From: an uncultured Sterolibacterium sp. | GTDB taxonomy: Bacteria > Pseudomonadota > Gammaproteobacteria > Burkholderiales > Rhodocyclaceae | Assembly: GCA_903930535.1 (NCBI GenBank) | Contig: CAIYYX010000004.1 | Coordinates: 1 to 49,799 of the forward strand | DNA: 49,799 nucleotides | Reading direction: 5' to 3' | Shown: positions 36,278 to 44,880 of the stretch, piece after piece | How positions within the stretch are numbered: position 1 is the stretch's first letter | How the letters are laid out: every line of letters starts with the position of its first letter | Notes under the pieces: model-generated | What the model was told of the DNA's origin: nothing | Database searches by the model: none | The model's input: only the letters and a program-made list of their open reading frames with translations | Program-made: the position numbers and the translations under genes

Positions 36278-37165
36278 ATGCCCCATACCCAACCTCGCCA
36301 CCCTCTCCACGTAAGCGACGAACACTACCTGCAACAACTCGGTTCACGCGTGCGCGATACCCGTGCCCGCCTGCACATGAGCCGGAAGGTGCTCGCTGCC
36401 ACGTCCGGCGTCTCGGAACGCTATCTTGCCCAGCTCGAAGGTGGTCATGGCAATATTTCCATCCTGCTGCTGCGCCAAGTGGCGCAAGCCCTCAGTCTAG
36501 CACTGCCGGATCTGCTGCGCGAGGAGCGGGAGCATTCGGTAAAACTGATCCAGCTGACGCGTTATCTGGAAAAGCTGTCGCCACGCCGCCTGCTTCAGGC
36601 GCGCAGCATTCTCGTCTCCGCCTTCGGCGAACTCGATCCGCAACAAAGGCGGAACCGCATCGCCCTGATTGGCCTCCGCGGCGCAGGCAAGTCAACGCTG
36701 GGAAAAGCCCTGTCGGAAAAACTCAGCGTGCCTTTCATCGAACTGGACATGGAGATAGAGCGCGAGGCAGGCGTGCCGCTTTCCGAGATATTCTCGCTCT
36801 ACGGCCAGGCGGCCTATCGCCGCCTGGAACTGCGCTGCCTGGAGAACGTGATCGAACTCCATGGGCAAGCCGTCATTGCCACCGGCGGCAGCCTGGTCAC
36901 CGAAGCCGAAGCCTTCGACCTGTTGCGCGCCTCCTGCTTCACCATCTGGCTCAGGGCCTCTTCCGAGGAGCATATGCAGCGCGTGATCGACCAGGGTGAC
37001 ATGAGACCGATGACCGGGCGCGAGGAGTCGATGTCCTACCTGCGCCAGATCCTGGAGGAACGCGATAGCCTCTACCGGCTCGCCGACGCCACTCTTGATA
37101 CCTCCGGTCGGACAGTTTTGGAAAGCCTGAGCGAATTGCAGAAAATGAACACGATTCATGGCTGA
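36278..37165 (+). CDS. boxR: BoxR/BzdR-type regulator (HTH plus shikimate-kinase-like domain)
   Basis: The 295-residue protein joins an XRE-type helix-turn-helix (residues about 20-82, with MSRKVLAATSGVSERYLAQLE) to a shikimate-kinase-like domain (about 125-295) with Walker A GLRGAGKST at 132-140. This fusion is that of BzdR and BoxR, which repress benzoate genes in Azoarcus and respond to benzoyl-CoA. BzdR has 298 residues, nearly the same length. The ATG at 36278 lies just after the promoter -10, implying an almost leaderless mRNA. It overlaps the following flavoprotein gene by 8 bases. Confidence 0.93.
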   Translation: MPHTQPRHPLHVSDEHYLQQLGSRVRDTRARLHMSRKVLAATSGVSERYLAQLEGGHGNISILLLRQVAQALSLALPDLLREEREHSVKLIQLTRYLEKLSPRRLLQARSILVSAFGELDPQQRRNRIALIGLRGAGKSTLGKALSEKLSVPFIELDMEIEREAGVPLSEIFSLYGQAAYRRLELRCLENVIELHGQAVIATGGSLVTEAEAFDLLRASCFTIWLRASSEEHMQRVIDQGDMRPMTGREESMSYLRQILEERDSLYRLADATLDTSGRTVLESLSELQKMNTIHG

Positions 37166-37655
37166 CGCCTTGCAAGACATGCCGCGCGATAAGGCCTTGG
37201 CTTATCTGCGCGACCACCATGTCGCAACCCTTGCGAGCCACGGCAGCGGCTTCCCCTGGGCCTCCGCGGTGTTCTATGTCAATGACGGCTTCACACTCTA
37301 TTTCCTGTCTTCTCCGACCAGCCGACACTGCCTGAATCTGGCGGAAAATCCTCATGTCGCGGCGACGGTACAGGAAGATTATTCAGACTGGCCCAAGATC
37401 AAGGGCGTGCAACTCGAAGGCACCGCCTCGGAGATTTCCGGCGAAGAGGAGACCGCGGCTCGCAAGCTCTATGGCGAGAAATTCCCCATCGTCGGCAAGT
37501 TGGGCAAGGCCCCTGCCGTCATCGTCAAGGCCATGGCCAAGGTGCGCTGGTACAAGGTCGTTCCGCATCGGCTCTACTTCATAGACAACTCCGCCAATTT
37601 CGGCCACCGCGACGAGATCGCCCTTCCGGAGAGCAAGCATGAATTTCCTGAGTGA
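37158..37655 (+). CDS. PNPOx-like split-barrel flavoprotein
   Basis: The 165-residue protein has the pyridoxamine-phosphate-oxidase-like split barrel: [39 protein letters not shown] and [12 protein letters not shown], with the C-terminal [13 protein letters not shown]. It resembles YhbP-type and related FMN- or haem-binding proteins. Substrate is unknown. It is translationally coupled to boxR before it and the acyl-CoA dehydrogenase after it (17-base overlap), so all three are probably one transcript. Confidence 0.85.
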   Translation: MADALQDMPRDKALAYLRDHHVATLASHGSGFPWASAVFYVNDGFTLYFLSSPTSRHCLNLAENPHVAATVQEDYSDWPKIKGVQLEGTASEISGEEETAARKLYGEKFPIVGKLGKAPAVIVKAMAKVRWYKVVPHRLYFIDNSANFGHRDEIALPESKHEFPE

Positions 37656-38769
37656 ACAACAGCGTCTGCTGCGCGATTCGGTTCAGGCCTTTGCGCTGCA
37701 TGAACTGGCACCCAACGCGGCGCAGTGGGATCGCGAGTCCAACCTGCCCGATGCGGTGGTGGCCAAGCTGGGCGCCATGGGGCTGCTGGGCATGATGGTG
37801 GCGCCGGAATACGGCGGCAGCTTTTCCGACTATGTCTCTTTCTCCCTCGCCGTGGAGGAGGTCGCCGCCTGCTGCGCCGCGACCTCCGTCCTGGTCCAGG
37901 TGCATAACGCCGTCGGCTGCTGGCCGATCGCAGCTTATGGAACGGAGGTGCAAAAGCGCGCCCTCCTCCCGGATTTGGCCTCCGGCCGCAAAATCGGCGC
38001 CTTCTGTCTCACCGAGGCGCAAGCCGGCTCCGAAGCAAACAACCTGAAGACCCGCGCCGAACTGCGGGATGGCAAGTGGGTATTGAACGGCGAGAAGCTG
38101 TTCGTTTGCAATGGCGCGCGTGCAGGCATCGCCGTGGTGTTTGCCGTGACAGATCCTGCGCTCGGCAAGAAGGGAATTTCCGCATTCATCGTGCCCTCCG
38201 ATGCGCCGGGATTCATGAAACAGCCGCTGGAGCACAAGCTGGGCATGCGCGCCTCAGACACCTGCGCCATCCATTTCGACAACTGCGCTATTCCCGCAGA
38301 GAACCTGCTGGGCAGCCGCGGACAGGGCCTGTCCATCGCGCTCGGGAATCTTGGTTCCAGCCGCACGGCCATCGCCGCCCAGGCGACAGGCATCGCCAGG
38401 GCCGCGCTCAATGCGGCGGTGAGGTATGCAAAGGAACGGGTGCAGTTCGGCAAGGCCATCATAGAGCATCAAAGCGTGGCCAATCTTCTCGCCGACATGC
38501 AGGTCAAGGTCAATGCGGCACGGCTATTATGGCTGCACGCTGCGCGCTCGCGCGATGCCGGCGAATCAGCTGTCGCCGAGGCATCGCAGGCCAAACTGTT
38601 CGCCAGCGAGATGGCCGAGTGGGTCTGCTCCAAGGCCATCCAGGTCCATGGCGGCTACGGCTACATGGCGGATTTTCCGGTGGAGCGCATGTACCGCGAC
38701 GCCCGCTTGACGCAAATCTACGAAGGCACCAGCGAGATCCAGCGCATGGTGATTGCGCGGCATTTGTAA
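37639..38769 (+). CDS. Acyl-CoA dehydrogenase
   Basis: The 376-residue FAD enzyme has the standard domains: an alpha N-terminal domain, the [16 protein letters not shown] signature near 130, and the C-terminal [21 protein letters not shown] followed by IYEGTSEIQ with the catalytic glutamate. It introduces an alpha,beta double bond into an acyl-CoA. Context with benzoate-CoA ligase suggests an alicyclic, aryl-alkanoyl or glutaryl-like CoA substrate; the R of glutaryl-CoA dehydrogenases was not evident. It converges on livF with a 6-base gap. Confidence 0.93.
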   Translation: MNFLSEQQRLLRDSVQAFALHELAPNAAQWDRESNLPDAVVAKLGAMGLLGMMVAPEYGGSFSDYVSFSLAVEEVAACCAATSVLVQVHNAVGCWPIAAYGTEVQKRALLPDLASGRKIGAFCLTEAQAGSEANNLKTRAELRDGKWVLNGEKLFVCNGARAGIAVVFAVTDPALGKKGISAFIVPSDAPGFMKQPLEHKLGMRASDTCAIHFDNCAIPAENLLGSRGQGLSIALGNLGSSRTAIAAQATGIARAALNAAVRYAKERVQFGKAIIEHQSVANLLADMQVKVNAARLLWLHAARSRDAGESAVAEASQAKLFASEMAEWVCSKAIQVHGGYGYMADFPVERMYRDARLTQIYEGTSEIQRMVIARHL

Positions 38770-38775
38770 ATTCGT

Positions 38776-39489
38776 TTAAACCCCGAGAAAGCGCTGCATC
38801 AGTTCCGGGTTTCCGGATAGATCTTTCGACAATCCCGAGAAGGCCACGGCGCCCTTGACCAGGACCATGCTGCGGTCGGCAAGCGACATCACCGCGCGGG
38901 AGTTCTTGTCCACAATCACCGTGGCGATGCCCGAGGCGCGAATGGTCTTGATGATGTGCCAGATCTCCCTGGCGATCAGCGGCGCCAGACCTTCCGTGGC
39001 TTCGTCGAGGATTAAGAGATCCGGATTGGTCATCAGCGCCCGGCCTATGGTGAGCATCTGCTGCTCGCCGCCTGAGAGCTGTCCGCCGCCGTGGTTGATG
39101 CGCTCGCCCAGGCGCGGGAAAGTCGCGATGATGCGCGCAAAGTCCCACTCGCGACGGCCATCGATTCCCGGGCGCGCCGCCATCACCAGATTCTCGCGCA
39201 CCGAAAGATTGGGAAAAACACCGCGACCTTCAGGTACATAGGCGATGCCGCGACGGGCGATGGCGTGAGGCGAAGCCTGGGTCATGTCCTCGCCGCGCAC
39301 CCGCACCACGCCGGCCCGTGGGCGCACCAGACCGAGCATGCTGCGAATCAGCGTGGTCTTGCCCATGCCGTTGCGCCCCATGAGACCAATGGTCTCGCCC
39401 TGTCTGACGGTGAAATCGACGCCGTGCAGGATGTGACTCACCCCGTAAAAAGTGTCTACGCCGCTCGCTTCGATGAGGAGTTCAGCCAT
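38776..39489 (-). CDS. livF: Branched-chain-type ABC transporter ATPase LivF
   Basis: The 237-residue ATPase has Walker A GRNGMGKT, the LivF-typical GIAYVPEGRGVFPNLSVREN, signature LSGGEQQML and Walker B LLILDEATEGL. It overlaps livG by 8 bases and is the last gene of livHMGF. The downstream H-loop is atypical: VDKNSRAVMSLADR has Lys-Asn where many LivF proteins also lack the histidine. It energises uptake of hydrophobic amino acids or aromatic acids. Confidence 0.95.
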   Translation of the reverse strand: MAELLIEASGVDTFYGVSHILHGVDFTVRQGETIGLMGRNGMGKTTLIRSMLGLVRPRAGVVRVRGEDMTQASPHAIARRGIAYVPEGRGVFPNLSVRENLVMAARPGIDGRREWDFARIIATFPRLGERINHGGGQLSGGEQQMLTIGRALMTNPDLLILDEATEGLAPLIAREIWHIIKTIRASGIATVIVDKNSRAVMSLADRSMVLVKGAVAFSGLSKDLSGNPELMQRFLGV

Positions 39490-40255
39490 TCAAGAAGTCC
39501 TCTCCGCCGAGATAGGCCGTCTGCACCGCGGGGCTCCCGCGCACGGCTTCCGGTACGCCGGACTCCAGTACCTCGCCATTGACCATGACCGTGAGTTTAT
39601 GGGCAACGGCAAAGACGGCATCCATGTCGTGCTCTATCAGCATGATGGCGTGGCGGCCAGCAAGCTTCTGGATCAGTTCCACCATGTCTTGCGACTCCTG
39701 CGGACCCATGCCGGCGAGCGGCTCGTCTAACAGCAGCACGCGCGGACGCGTGGCCAGGCACATGGCGATTTCAAGCTGGCGCTGCTCGCCGTGAGACAGG
39801 GCCGCGGCAACCATATCGCGCCGTTGGCTGAGTCCCGCAGCGACCATGGCTTCCTCCGCCATCAGATTGATGTCTGGAAACTCCGCGGCGCCATGAAAAA
39901 CCCGCCAGGCATGCGGCGTGCGCGACTGCGCCGCGAGTCGGCAATTCTCGAATACGGAAAAGGGCAGGAAAATGTTGGTCTTCTGATAGCTGCGGCCAAT
40001 CCCCAGCCGAGAGATCCGGTCCGAGGAGAGGCCGGCGATATCCTTGCCCGCGAAAAAAACGCTGCCCGAAGTCGGCCGCAGATCGCCCGAGAGCAGGTTG
40101 GTCAGGGTCGATTTCCCGGCGCCATTGGGACCGATTACGGCATGCACCTCGCCCACGTGGAGCTCGATGGAAACCGTGTCGACCGCAGTCAGTCCGCCGA
40201 AGCGCTTGGTCAGGCTCTCGGTGCGCAGTATCGCTTCAGGCATCGCTTGAGCCAT
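39482..40255 (-). CDS. livG: Branched-chain-type ABC transporter ATPase LivG
   Basis: The 257-residue ATPase has Walker A GPNGAGKST, the Q-loop SYQKTNIF, signature LSHGEQRQLEIA (His in place of the usual Gly), Walker B LLLDEPLAGM and H-loop LIEHDMD. The start at 40255 (MAQAMPEA) overlaps livM by 20 bases; MPEA at 40243 is an alternative. Upstream in-frame sequence is antisense-like and not part of the protein. Confidence 0.94.
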   Translation of the reverse strand: MAQAMPEAILRTESLTKRFGGLTAVDTVSIELHVGEVHAVIGPNGAGKSTLTNLLSGDLRPTSGSVFFAGKDIAGLSSDRISRLGIGRSYQKTNIFLPFSVFENCRLAAQSRTPHAWRVFHGAAEFPDINLMAEEAMVAAGLSQRRDMVAAALSHGEQRQLEIAMCLATRPRVLLLDEPLAGMGPQESQDMVELIQKLAGRHAIMLIEHDMDAVFAVAHKLTVMVNGEVLESGVPEAVRGSPAVQTAYLGGEDFLNG

Positions 40256-41225
40256 CGCTCGCCTCCGCTTTGCGTCTGCGCAGCAGTCCGGCCAATCCCT
40301 GCGGCAGATAGAGCGCCACCAGGATGACGAAAATCCCCATCGCCAGTTGCCAGTGCTTCGCCACAGGGCCGAGAAAACCCTGGTCGGACAATACTTCCTG
40401 CAGCAGCACGAAGGCGAAAGCGCCCACCACGGGTCCATAGAGCGTGCCCATGCCGCCCATGATGACCATCATCAGCACGGCGCCAGACTGGTGCCAGGAG
40501 AGGATTTCCGGGTTCACGAAGCCATACTGCACGGCGGCGAGGTAGCCGGCCAGGCCGCCCAGTGCGCCCGACAGGACATAAGAGGAGAGCTTGTAGCCGA
40601 AAGTCGGGAAGCCCAGCGCGCGCATGCGGTGCTCGTTCTCCTTTATCCCTAAGAGCGCCCGCCCGAAGGTGGAGCCGAGGATGCGGCGCAGCAGCAGGTA
40701 GACCGCCGCCATGATGATCAGCACCAGATAGAAAAGCTGATTCAGCTTTTCCAGGTTGAGGACCTGAAAGCCGGCGATGACAAGCGTCGGCTTGGCATAG
40801 ATGTAGATGCCGTCCGAGCCGCCGCCAAACTTGGTGTCGTGGAAGACGAAGAAGACCATCTGGGCGAAGGCCAGGGTCACCATGATGAAGTAGATGCCTT
40901 TTGTTCGCAGCACCAGGATGCCGGTGATCAGGGCGAACAGCGCGCAGACCAGCATCGCGGCGGGCAGTGACCACCACAGGCTGACCGCTTCATACTGCGG
41001 CGCCACGAGCGCCAGGACGTAGCCTGACAGGCCGAAGTAAGCGGCGTGGCCGAAACTCACCAGACCCGTATAGCCGACGAGAAGATCCAGGCTCATGGCG
41101 AAGATCGCCATGATCATGACCTTGGTGATGAGCTGCGTATAGAAGGTGCTATCGATCAACGGAAAAAGGGCCAAGAGAGCAAACAGCAGCAGGAGAAGAA
41201 GCTCTGCGAGACGGAGCGCGCGCAT
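40236..41225 (-). CDS. livM: Branched-chain-type ABC transporter permease LivM
   Basis: The 329-residue permease has about nine hydrophobic segments. The family motif is GYTGLVSFGHAAYFGLSGY near residue 50, and the coupling loop is GRALLGIKENEHRMRALGF. The start at 41225 lies 4 bases after the livH stop and is preferred to a longer cysteine- and tryptophan-rich reading. Confidence 0.94.
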   Translation of the reverse strand: MRALRLAELLLLLLFALLALFPLIDSTFYTQLITKVMIMAIFAMSLDLLVGYTGLVSFGHAAYFGLSGYVLALVAPQYEAVSLWWSLPAAMLVCALFALITGILVLRTKGIYFIMVTLAFAQMVFFVFHDTKFGGGSDGIYIYAKPTLVIAGFQVLNLEKLNQLFYLVLIIMAAVYLLLRRILGSTFGRALLGIKENEHRMRALGFPTFGYKLSSYVLSGALGGLAGYLAAVQYGFVNPEILSWHQSGAVLMMVIMGGMGTLYGPVVGAFAFVLLQEVLSDQGFLGPVAKHWQLAMGIFVILVALYLPQGLAGLLRRRKAEASDGSSDA

Positions 41226-41229
41226 GCTC

Positions 41230-42096
41230 TCAGATCCGCCCGAACAGGCCTTCAGGGCGCCACACCAGCACCACGGCCATGAGCAGATAGACAATCATTC
41301 CCGCCACCTCCGGTACCAGAATCTGGCCGAAGGTGTCTGCCATGCCAATCATGATGGAAGCTGCCATGGCCCCCTTGACCGAGCCTATGCCGCCGATGAC
41401 GACGATGACGAAGCAGATGATCAGGACCTGCGCGCCCATGCCGGGATAGACAGAGGACACCGGCGCATTGATCATTCCCGCGAAGGCTGCCAGCGCAACG
41501 CCCAGGGCGAACACCAGGGTGTAGACCAGCTTGATGTTGATGCCGAGCGACTGCGCCATCTCGCGGTTGGATGCCCCGGCACGTATCATCATGCCGAGCC
41601 GCGTATGCTTGATCAGGAAATACAGGCCGGCGGCGAGCAGCAGGCAGACGGCCGAAATCCCGAGGCGATAGACGGGGTAGGAAAGGTTTTCCGTCAGCGC
41701 GATGGAATGGTTGAGAAGGTCCGGAACCTTCACCCCATAGACATCGTCGCCCCAGAGGATGCTGCGCATTTCCTCGAAGACCAGGATGAGCCCGTAGGTG
41801 AGCAGCACCTGGTAGAGGTGGTCGCGGCCGTATAGCCGCCTCATCAAGAGCCATTCCAGAAACATGCCGAGTACAACCGTGAGCGGGATACCTATAAGAA
41901 TGGCGGCGGTCAGGCTTCCCGTCATGCCGGCGAGCGACCATGCCAGATAGGCGCCGACCATGTAGAAGCTGCCGTGCGCCAAGTTGATGATGCCCATGAT
42001 GCCAAAGATCAGTGTCAGGCCGCTGGCGACAAGAAATAGCAGCAGTCCATACTGCATTCCATTCAACAACTGGATGAGGAAGAAGGCGAAGCTCAT
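41230..42096 (-). CDS. livH: Branched-chain-type ABC transporter permease LivH
   Basis: The 288-residue permease begins LLNGMQYGLLLFLVASGLTL and has the family motif IINLAHGSFYMVGAYLAW near residue 37, with the coupling loop GMMIRAGASNREMAQSLGIN. About eight membrane segments are visible. It is the first gene of livHMGF, downstream of the second binding protein and an intrinsic terminator. Confidence 0.95.
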   Translation of the reverse strand: MSFAFFLIQLLNGMQYGLLLFLVASGLTLIFGIMGIINLAHGSFYMVGAYLAWSLAGMTGSLTAAILIGIPLTVVLGMFLEWLLMRRLYGRDHLYQVLLTYGLILVFEEMRSILWGDDVYGVKVPDLLNHSIALTENLSYPVYRLGISAVCLLLAAGLYFLIKHTRLGMMIRAGASNREMAQSLGINIKLVYTLVFALGVALAAFAGMINAPVSSVYPGMGAQVLIICFVIVVIGGIGSVKGAMAASIMIGMADTFGQILVPEVAGMIVYLLMAVVLVWRPEGLFGRI

Positions 42097-42110
42097 GAGC
42101 AGGCGACAGG

Positions 42111-42148
42111 TAAAATAAAAAAACGGCGGCAGGCGTCTGCCGCCGTTT
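42111..42148 (-). terminator. Strong intrinsic terminator between the binding protein and livH
   Basis: AAACGGCGGCAG (42121-42132) and CTGCCGCCGTTT (42137-42148) form a perfect 12-bp stem with a 4-base loop. On the minus strand a T-rich tract (complement of 42111-42123) follows directly. It sits 17 bases after the binding-protein stop and 15 bases before livH, so it should cut most transcripts after the binding-protein gene and let a fraction read into livHMGF. Confidence 0.88.
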
Positions 42149-42165
42149 CCAATGGGACAGTTCGG

Positions 42166-43356
42166 CTAGGCCTTGCAGCCTTGCGCCGGATCGGCCAGCG
42201 CCTTGGAGGCAACGCTGACCACCTTGTTCTCATTACCCACCACCTTGCGCAGATAGACGTCCTGAACCGGGTTATGCGACTTGGACATGGTCCACTGCCC
42301 TCTCGGACTGTCGATCTTGGCCGTCTCCATGGCCTTGATCATGGCCACCTTGTTGGCGACATCACCCTTCACGGCATTGACGCCGGCGGCATAAAGCTGG
42401 GCAGTGTCATAGCCCAGCATCGCAGCGGTGTCGGGCTGCATTTTGAACATCTTGACGTAGGCCAGGCGGAATGCCTTGTCCTTCTTGATATCCAGATCAT
42501 CGGCATAGGGGAAGGTGGTTTCCACGCCCTCTGCGGCATTGCCGACGGCATCGAGGATGCCATCGGTGAGATAACCGGAGCCGAACAGCGGAATCTTGCC
42601 CTTCAGGCCCGAGGCCTGATAGTCCTTGAGAAACTTTGCCGATCCGGCACCGGCAAACCAGGCCACGACCGCGTCCGGTTTGATGCTGGCGATCTCGGTG
42701 AGCAGGGCCTGGAACTCGACCTGGGGGAAAGGCACGAAGAGCTCCTTGATGATTTTTCCGCCCTCCTTCTCGTAGCCTTCCTTGAAGCCCGCCAGGTTTT
42801 CCTGGCCGGTGACGTAATTCCAGGTGATATGCACCACCTTCTTGTGGCCACGCTGCATGAGCACCTTGCCCAACGGAAAATCCGTCTGCCAGCTGCTGAA
42901 GGAAGCGCGGAAGATGTTCGGTGCGCAAAGCGGGCCGGTGAGTTCGTTGGCGAGAGACACCGGGACGATCCACAGCGTGCCGGTTTCGCGCACGACCTTG
43001 GCGATGCCCAGAGAAACCCCGGAATGCACCGAGCCGATGAGGACATCGACCTTGTCGCGCTGGATCAACTTGTTGGCGTTTGCCGGCGCATTGCCGGGAT
43101 TGGATTCATCGTCGACGACGAAATACTCGACCTCGCGGCCGCCGAACTTGCCGCCATGCTCGGCCACAGCCAGCTTGAAACCGTTGGTGACGCCCGTTCC
43201 CAGTTGGGCAAAGGTTCCCGTATAGGGCAGCATCAGGCCGACGCGCAATTTGGCGGATTGCGCATTGGCGAGAGCTGTCGGCAGCAAAGTTCCTCCGGCA
43301 ATTGCCGCCGTGCCCTTGAGAAAATCTCTTCGATCAAACCTATCCTGCTCGCTCAT
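42166..43356 (-). CDS. livJ: Branched-chain-type ABC substrate-binding protein, Tat-exported
   Basis: The 396-residue periplasmic protein begins MSEQDRFDRRDFLKG, a twin-arginine signal. The start at 43356 has AAGGGGAA upstream. The mature region KLRVGLMLPYTGTFAQLG and EVEYFVVDDESNPG parallels the binding protein at 33364 along the whole length, with the same C-terminal SKSHNPVQDVYLRKVVGNEN. It leads the livHMGF operon and probably delivers an aromatic or branched carboxylate. Confidence 0.93.
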   Translation of the reverse strand: MSEQDRFDRRDFLKGTAAIAGGTLLPTALANAQSAKLRVGLMLPYTGTFAQLGTGVTNGFKLAVAEHGGKFGGREVEYFVVDDESNPGNAPANANKLIQRDKVDVLIGSVHSGVSLGIAKVVRETGTLWIVPVSLANELTGPLCAPNIFRASFSSWQTDFPLGKVLMQRGHKKVVHITWNYVTGQENLAGFKEGYEKEGGKIIKELFVPFPQVEFQALLTEIASIKPDAVVAWFAGAGSAKFLKDYQASGLKGKIPLFGSGYLTDGILDAVGNAAEGVETTFPYADDLDIKKDKAFRLAYVKMFKMQPDTAAMLGYDTAQLYAAGVNAVKGDVANKVAMIKAMETAKIDSPRGQWTMSKSHNPVQDVYLRKVVGNENKVVSVASKALADPAQGCKA

Positions 43357-43477
43357 CGCGGTTCCCCTTTGTGCAGTCTCCGTCAAATAAGCCGCGCTTG
43401 CATTTTATATGTCGTCGCGACCCTGTGTCACATCCTAAGCTTATCAGACCATCTTTCTGACAGATCGTCAAGCACAG

Positions 43478-44863
43478 TCAGCCGTGAACAATGCGATTGT
43501 AGTCATGGAGTTTGCTCATGGCGGCAGCCACTCTCTCCGGCGTGAAGTAAAGAGGTATGCCCTGCAGGTTCAAGGTGTCTCTGGCCTTGTATATTTCCGC
43601 ATCACCCATCATGCAGGCCAATAGCGGCTTGCCAAGTTGATCGGCCAGGGCCTTGGCCTTGATCCACGGCTCGGTAAAGACATTGACGGGCGTAAAAGTG
43701 GAGCGGATGGCCATGCAAATAAGTCCGTCGATAGCCTCATCCCGGAGAACGATGTTGACTGCTTCCCAGTACATCTCCTTGGTGACGCTGCCGGTGAAAT
43801 CCACCGGGTTGGCGGCCACGCCGAATTTTGGAATCACCTTGCGCAGCTTTTCCTGAGTCTCGTCCGACAAGACGGGAAGATGCAACCCTAAGCTTTCGCA
43901 ATGATCAGCGGAGATGCAGGCCGGGCCTCCGGCATTGGTGCAGATGGCAATTCTGTTGCCGCGCAAGGGCGGTTGTGTGGAGAGTGCGACAAGCGCATCG
44001 ACCAGATCGGTTTCACCCTCGGCGACGAGGACGCCCGCCTTCTTGAATACTTCCTTCAGGTTCGGATTTGCCGATGGCAGGGAACCGGTATTCATTTGCA
44101 TAGTGCGAATTCCCGCCGTTGTATAGCCCCCCTTGACTGCCACAATCGGTTTCACCTTGGCCAGTTGCCGTGCGACTGCTATGAATTTCTCTTCATCATC
44201 CAAAGACTCGATATACATGGCGATGACCTTGGTACCGGGTTCCTCTCCCAGATAATTCAAGGCGTCAATTTCGTTGAGATCGCCTTTGTTACCCAGGGAG
44301 ATGAATTTGCCAAAGCCCAATCCTTGGCGCAAGGATTGAAAGACGATCGCACTGGAGAATCCGCCGCTTTGGCTCACGATGCTTGCGGGCCCGCCCAGAG
44401 ACTGAAACTGGTTGAAACTGAGATTGAGGTTGATGTCCGCGTTGAACAGACCATTGATGTTCGGGCCGAACATCCTGATGCCGTTTGCCCGTGCCGTTTC
44501 CACGATTTTCTTCTGCAGCAAGGCGCCCTCGGCACTGCACTCCGCGAAGCCGCCGGCGTACACAATCGCCCCCTTGACGCCCTTGCTGCCGCAGTCTTCG
44601 AGGACGCCGGGAATGGCCTGGTTGGGCACCACGATGGCGACGAGGTCTACGTTGCCGGGAATATCCTTGATGGAAGGATAAGCCTTGACGCCGAATATTT
44701 CGCTCGAACCGGGATTGACCGGATAGATCTTGCCTTGATAGCCCTGGTCCAGACAATTCTTGAGAATCTGATAACCCACCTTGCCGGGGGTTTCCGATGC
44801 CCCAACCACGGCCACAGACGCCGGGTTGAAAATGTCTGCCAAGGGAGAAAAAGATTTTGCCAT
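43478..44863 (-). CDS. Acyl-CoA synthetase (NDP-forming) alpha-like protein with altered active site
   Basis: The 461-residue protein has the alpha-subunit layout: a CoA-binding Rossmann domain (SVAVVGASETPGKVGY near residue 16), a ligase domain (SIVSQSGGFSSAIVF) and a third flavodoxin-like domain (AICTNAGGPACISADH). Active members carry S-H-T-G-A-L with the phospho-histidine; here the aligned stretch is M-N258-T-G-S-L, so the histidine is Asn. The ATP-grasp beta subunit is absent here. It may therefore bind or hand over CoA or an acyl-CoA without phosphoryl transfer. It follows the UbiD gene by 17 bases with an AGGGGGAA ribosome site. Confidence 0.88.
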   Translation of the reverse strand: MAKSFSPLADIFNPASVAVVGASETPGKVGYQILKNCLDQGYQGKIYPVNPGSSEIFGVKAYPSIKDIPGNVDLVAIVVPNQAIPGVLEDCGSKGVKGAIVYAGGFAECSAEGALLQKKIVETARANGIRMFGPNINGLFNADINLNLSFNQFQSLGGPASIVSQSGGFSSAIVFQSLRQGLGFGKFISLGNKGDLNEIDALNYLGEEPGTKVIAMYIESLDDEEKFIAVARQLAKVKPIVAVKGGYTTAGIRTMQMNTGSLPSANPNLKEVFKKAGVLVAEGETDLVDALVALSTQPPLRGNRIAICTNAGGPACISADHCESLGLHLPVLSDETQEKLRKVIPKFGVAANPVDFTGSVTKEMYWEAVNIVLRDEAIDGLICMAIRSTFTPVNVFTEPWIKAKALADQLGKPLLACMMGDAEIYKARDTLNLQGIPLYFTPERVAAAMSKLHDYNRIVHG

Positions 44864-44880
44864 GCCGTTCCCCCTGGCTG

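Noticed and set aside
39482..40438. A 318-residue reading of LivG
   Set aside because: The extra N-terminus is Cys/Trp/Arg-rich and overlaps livM out of frame; ABC ATPase homology begins after MAQAMPEA.
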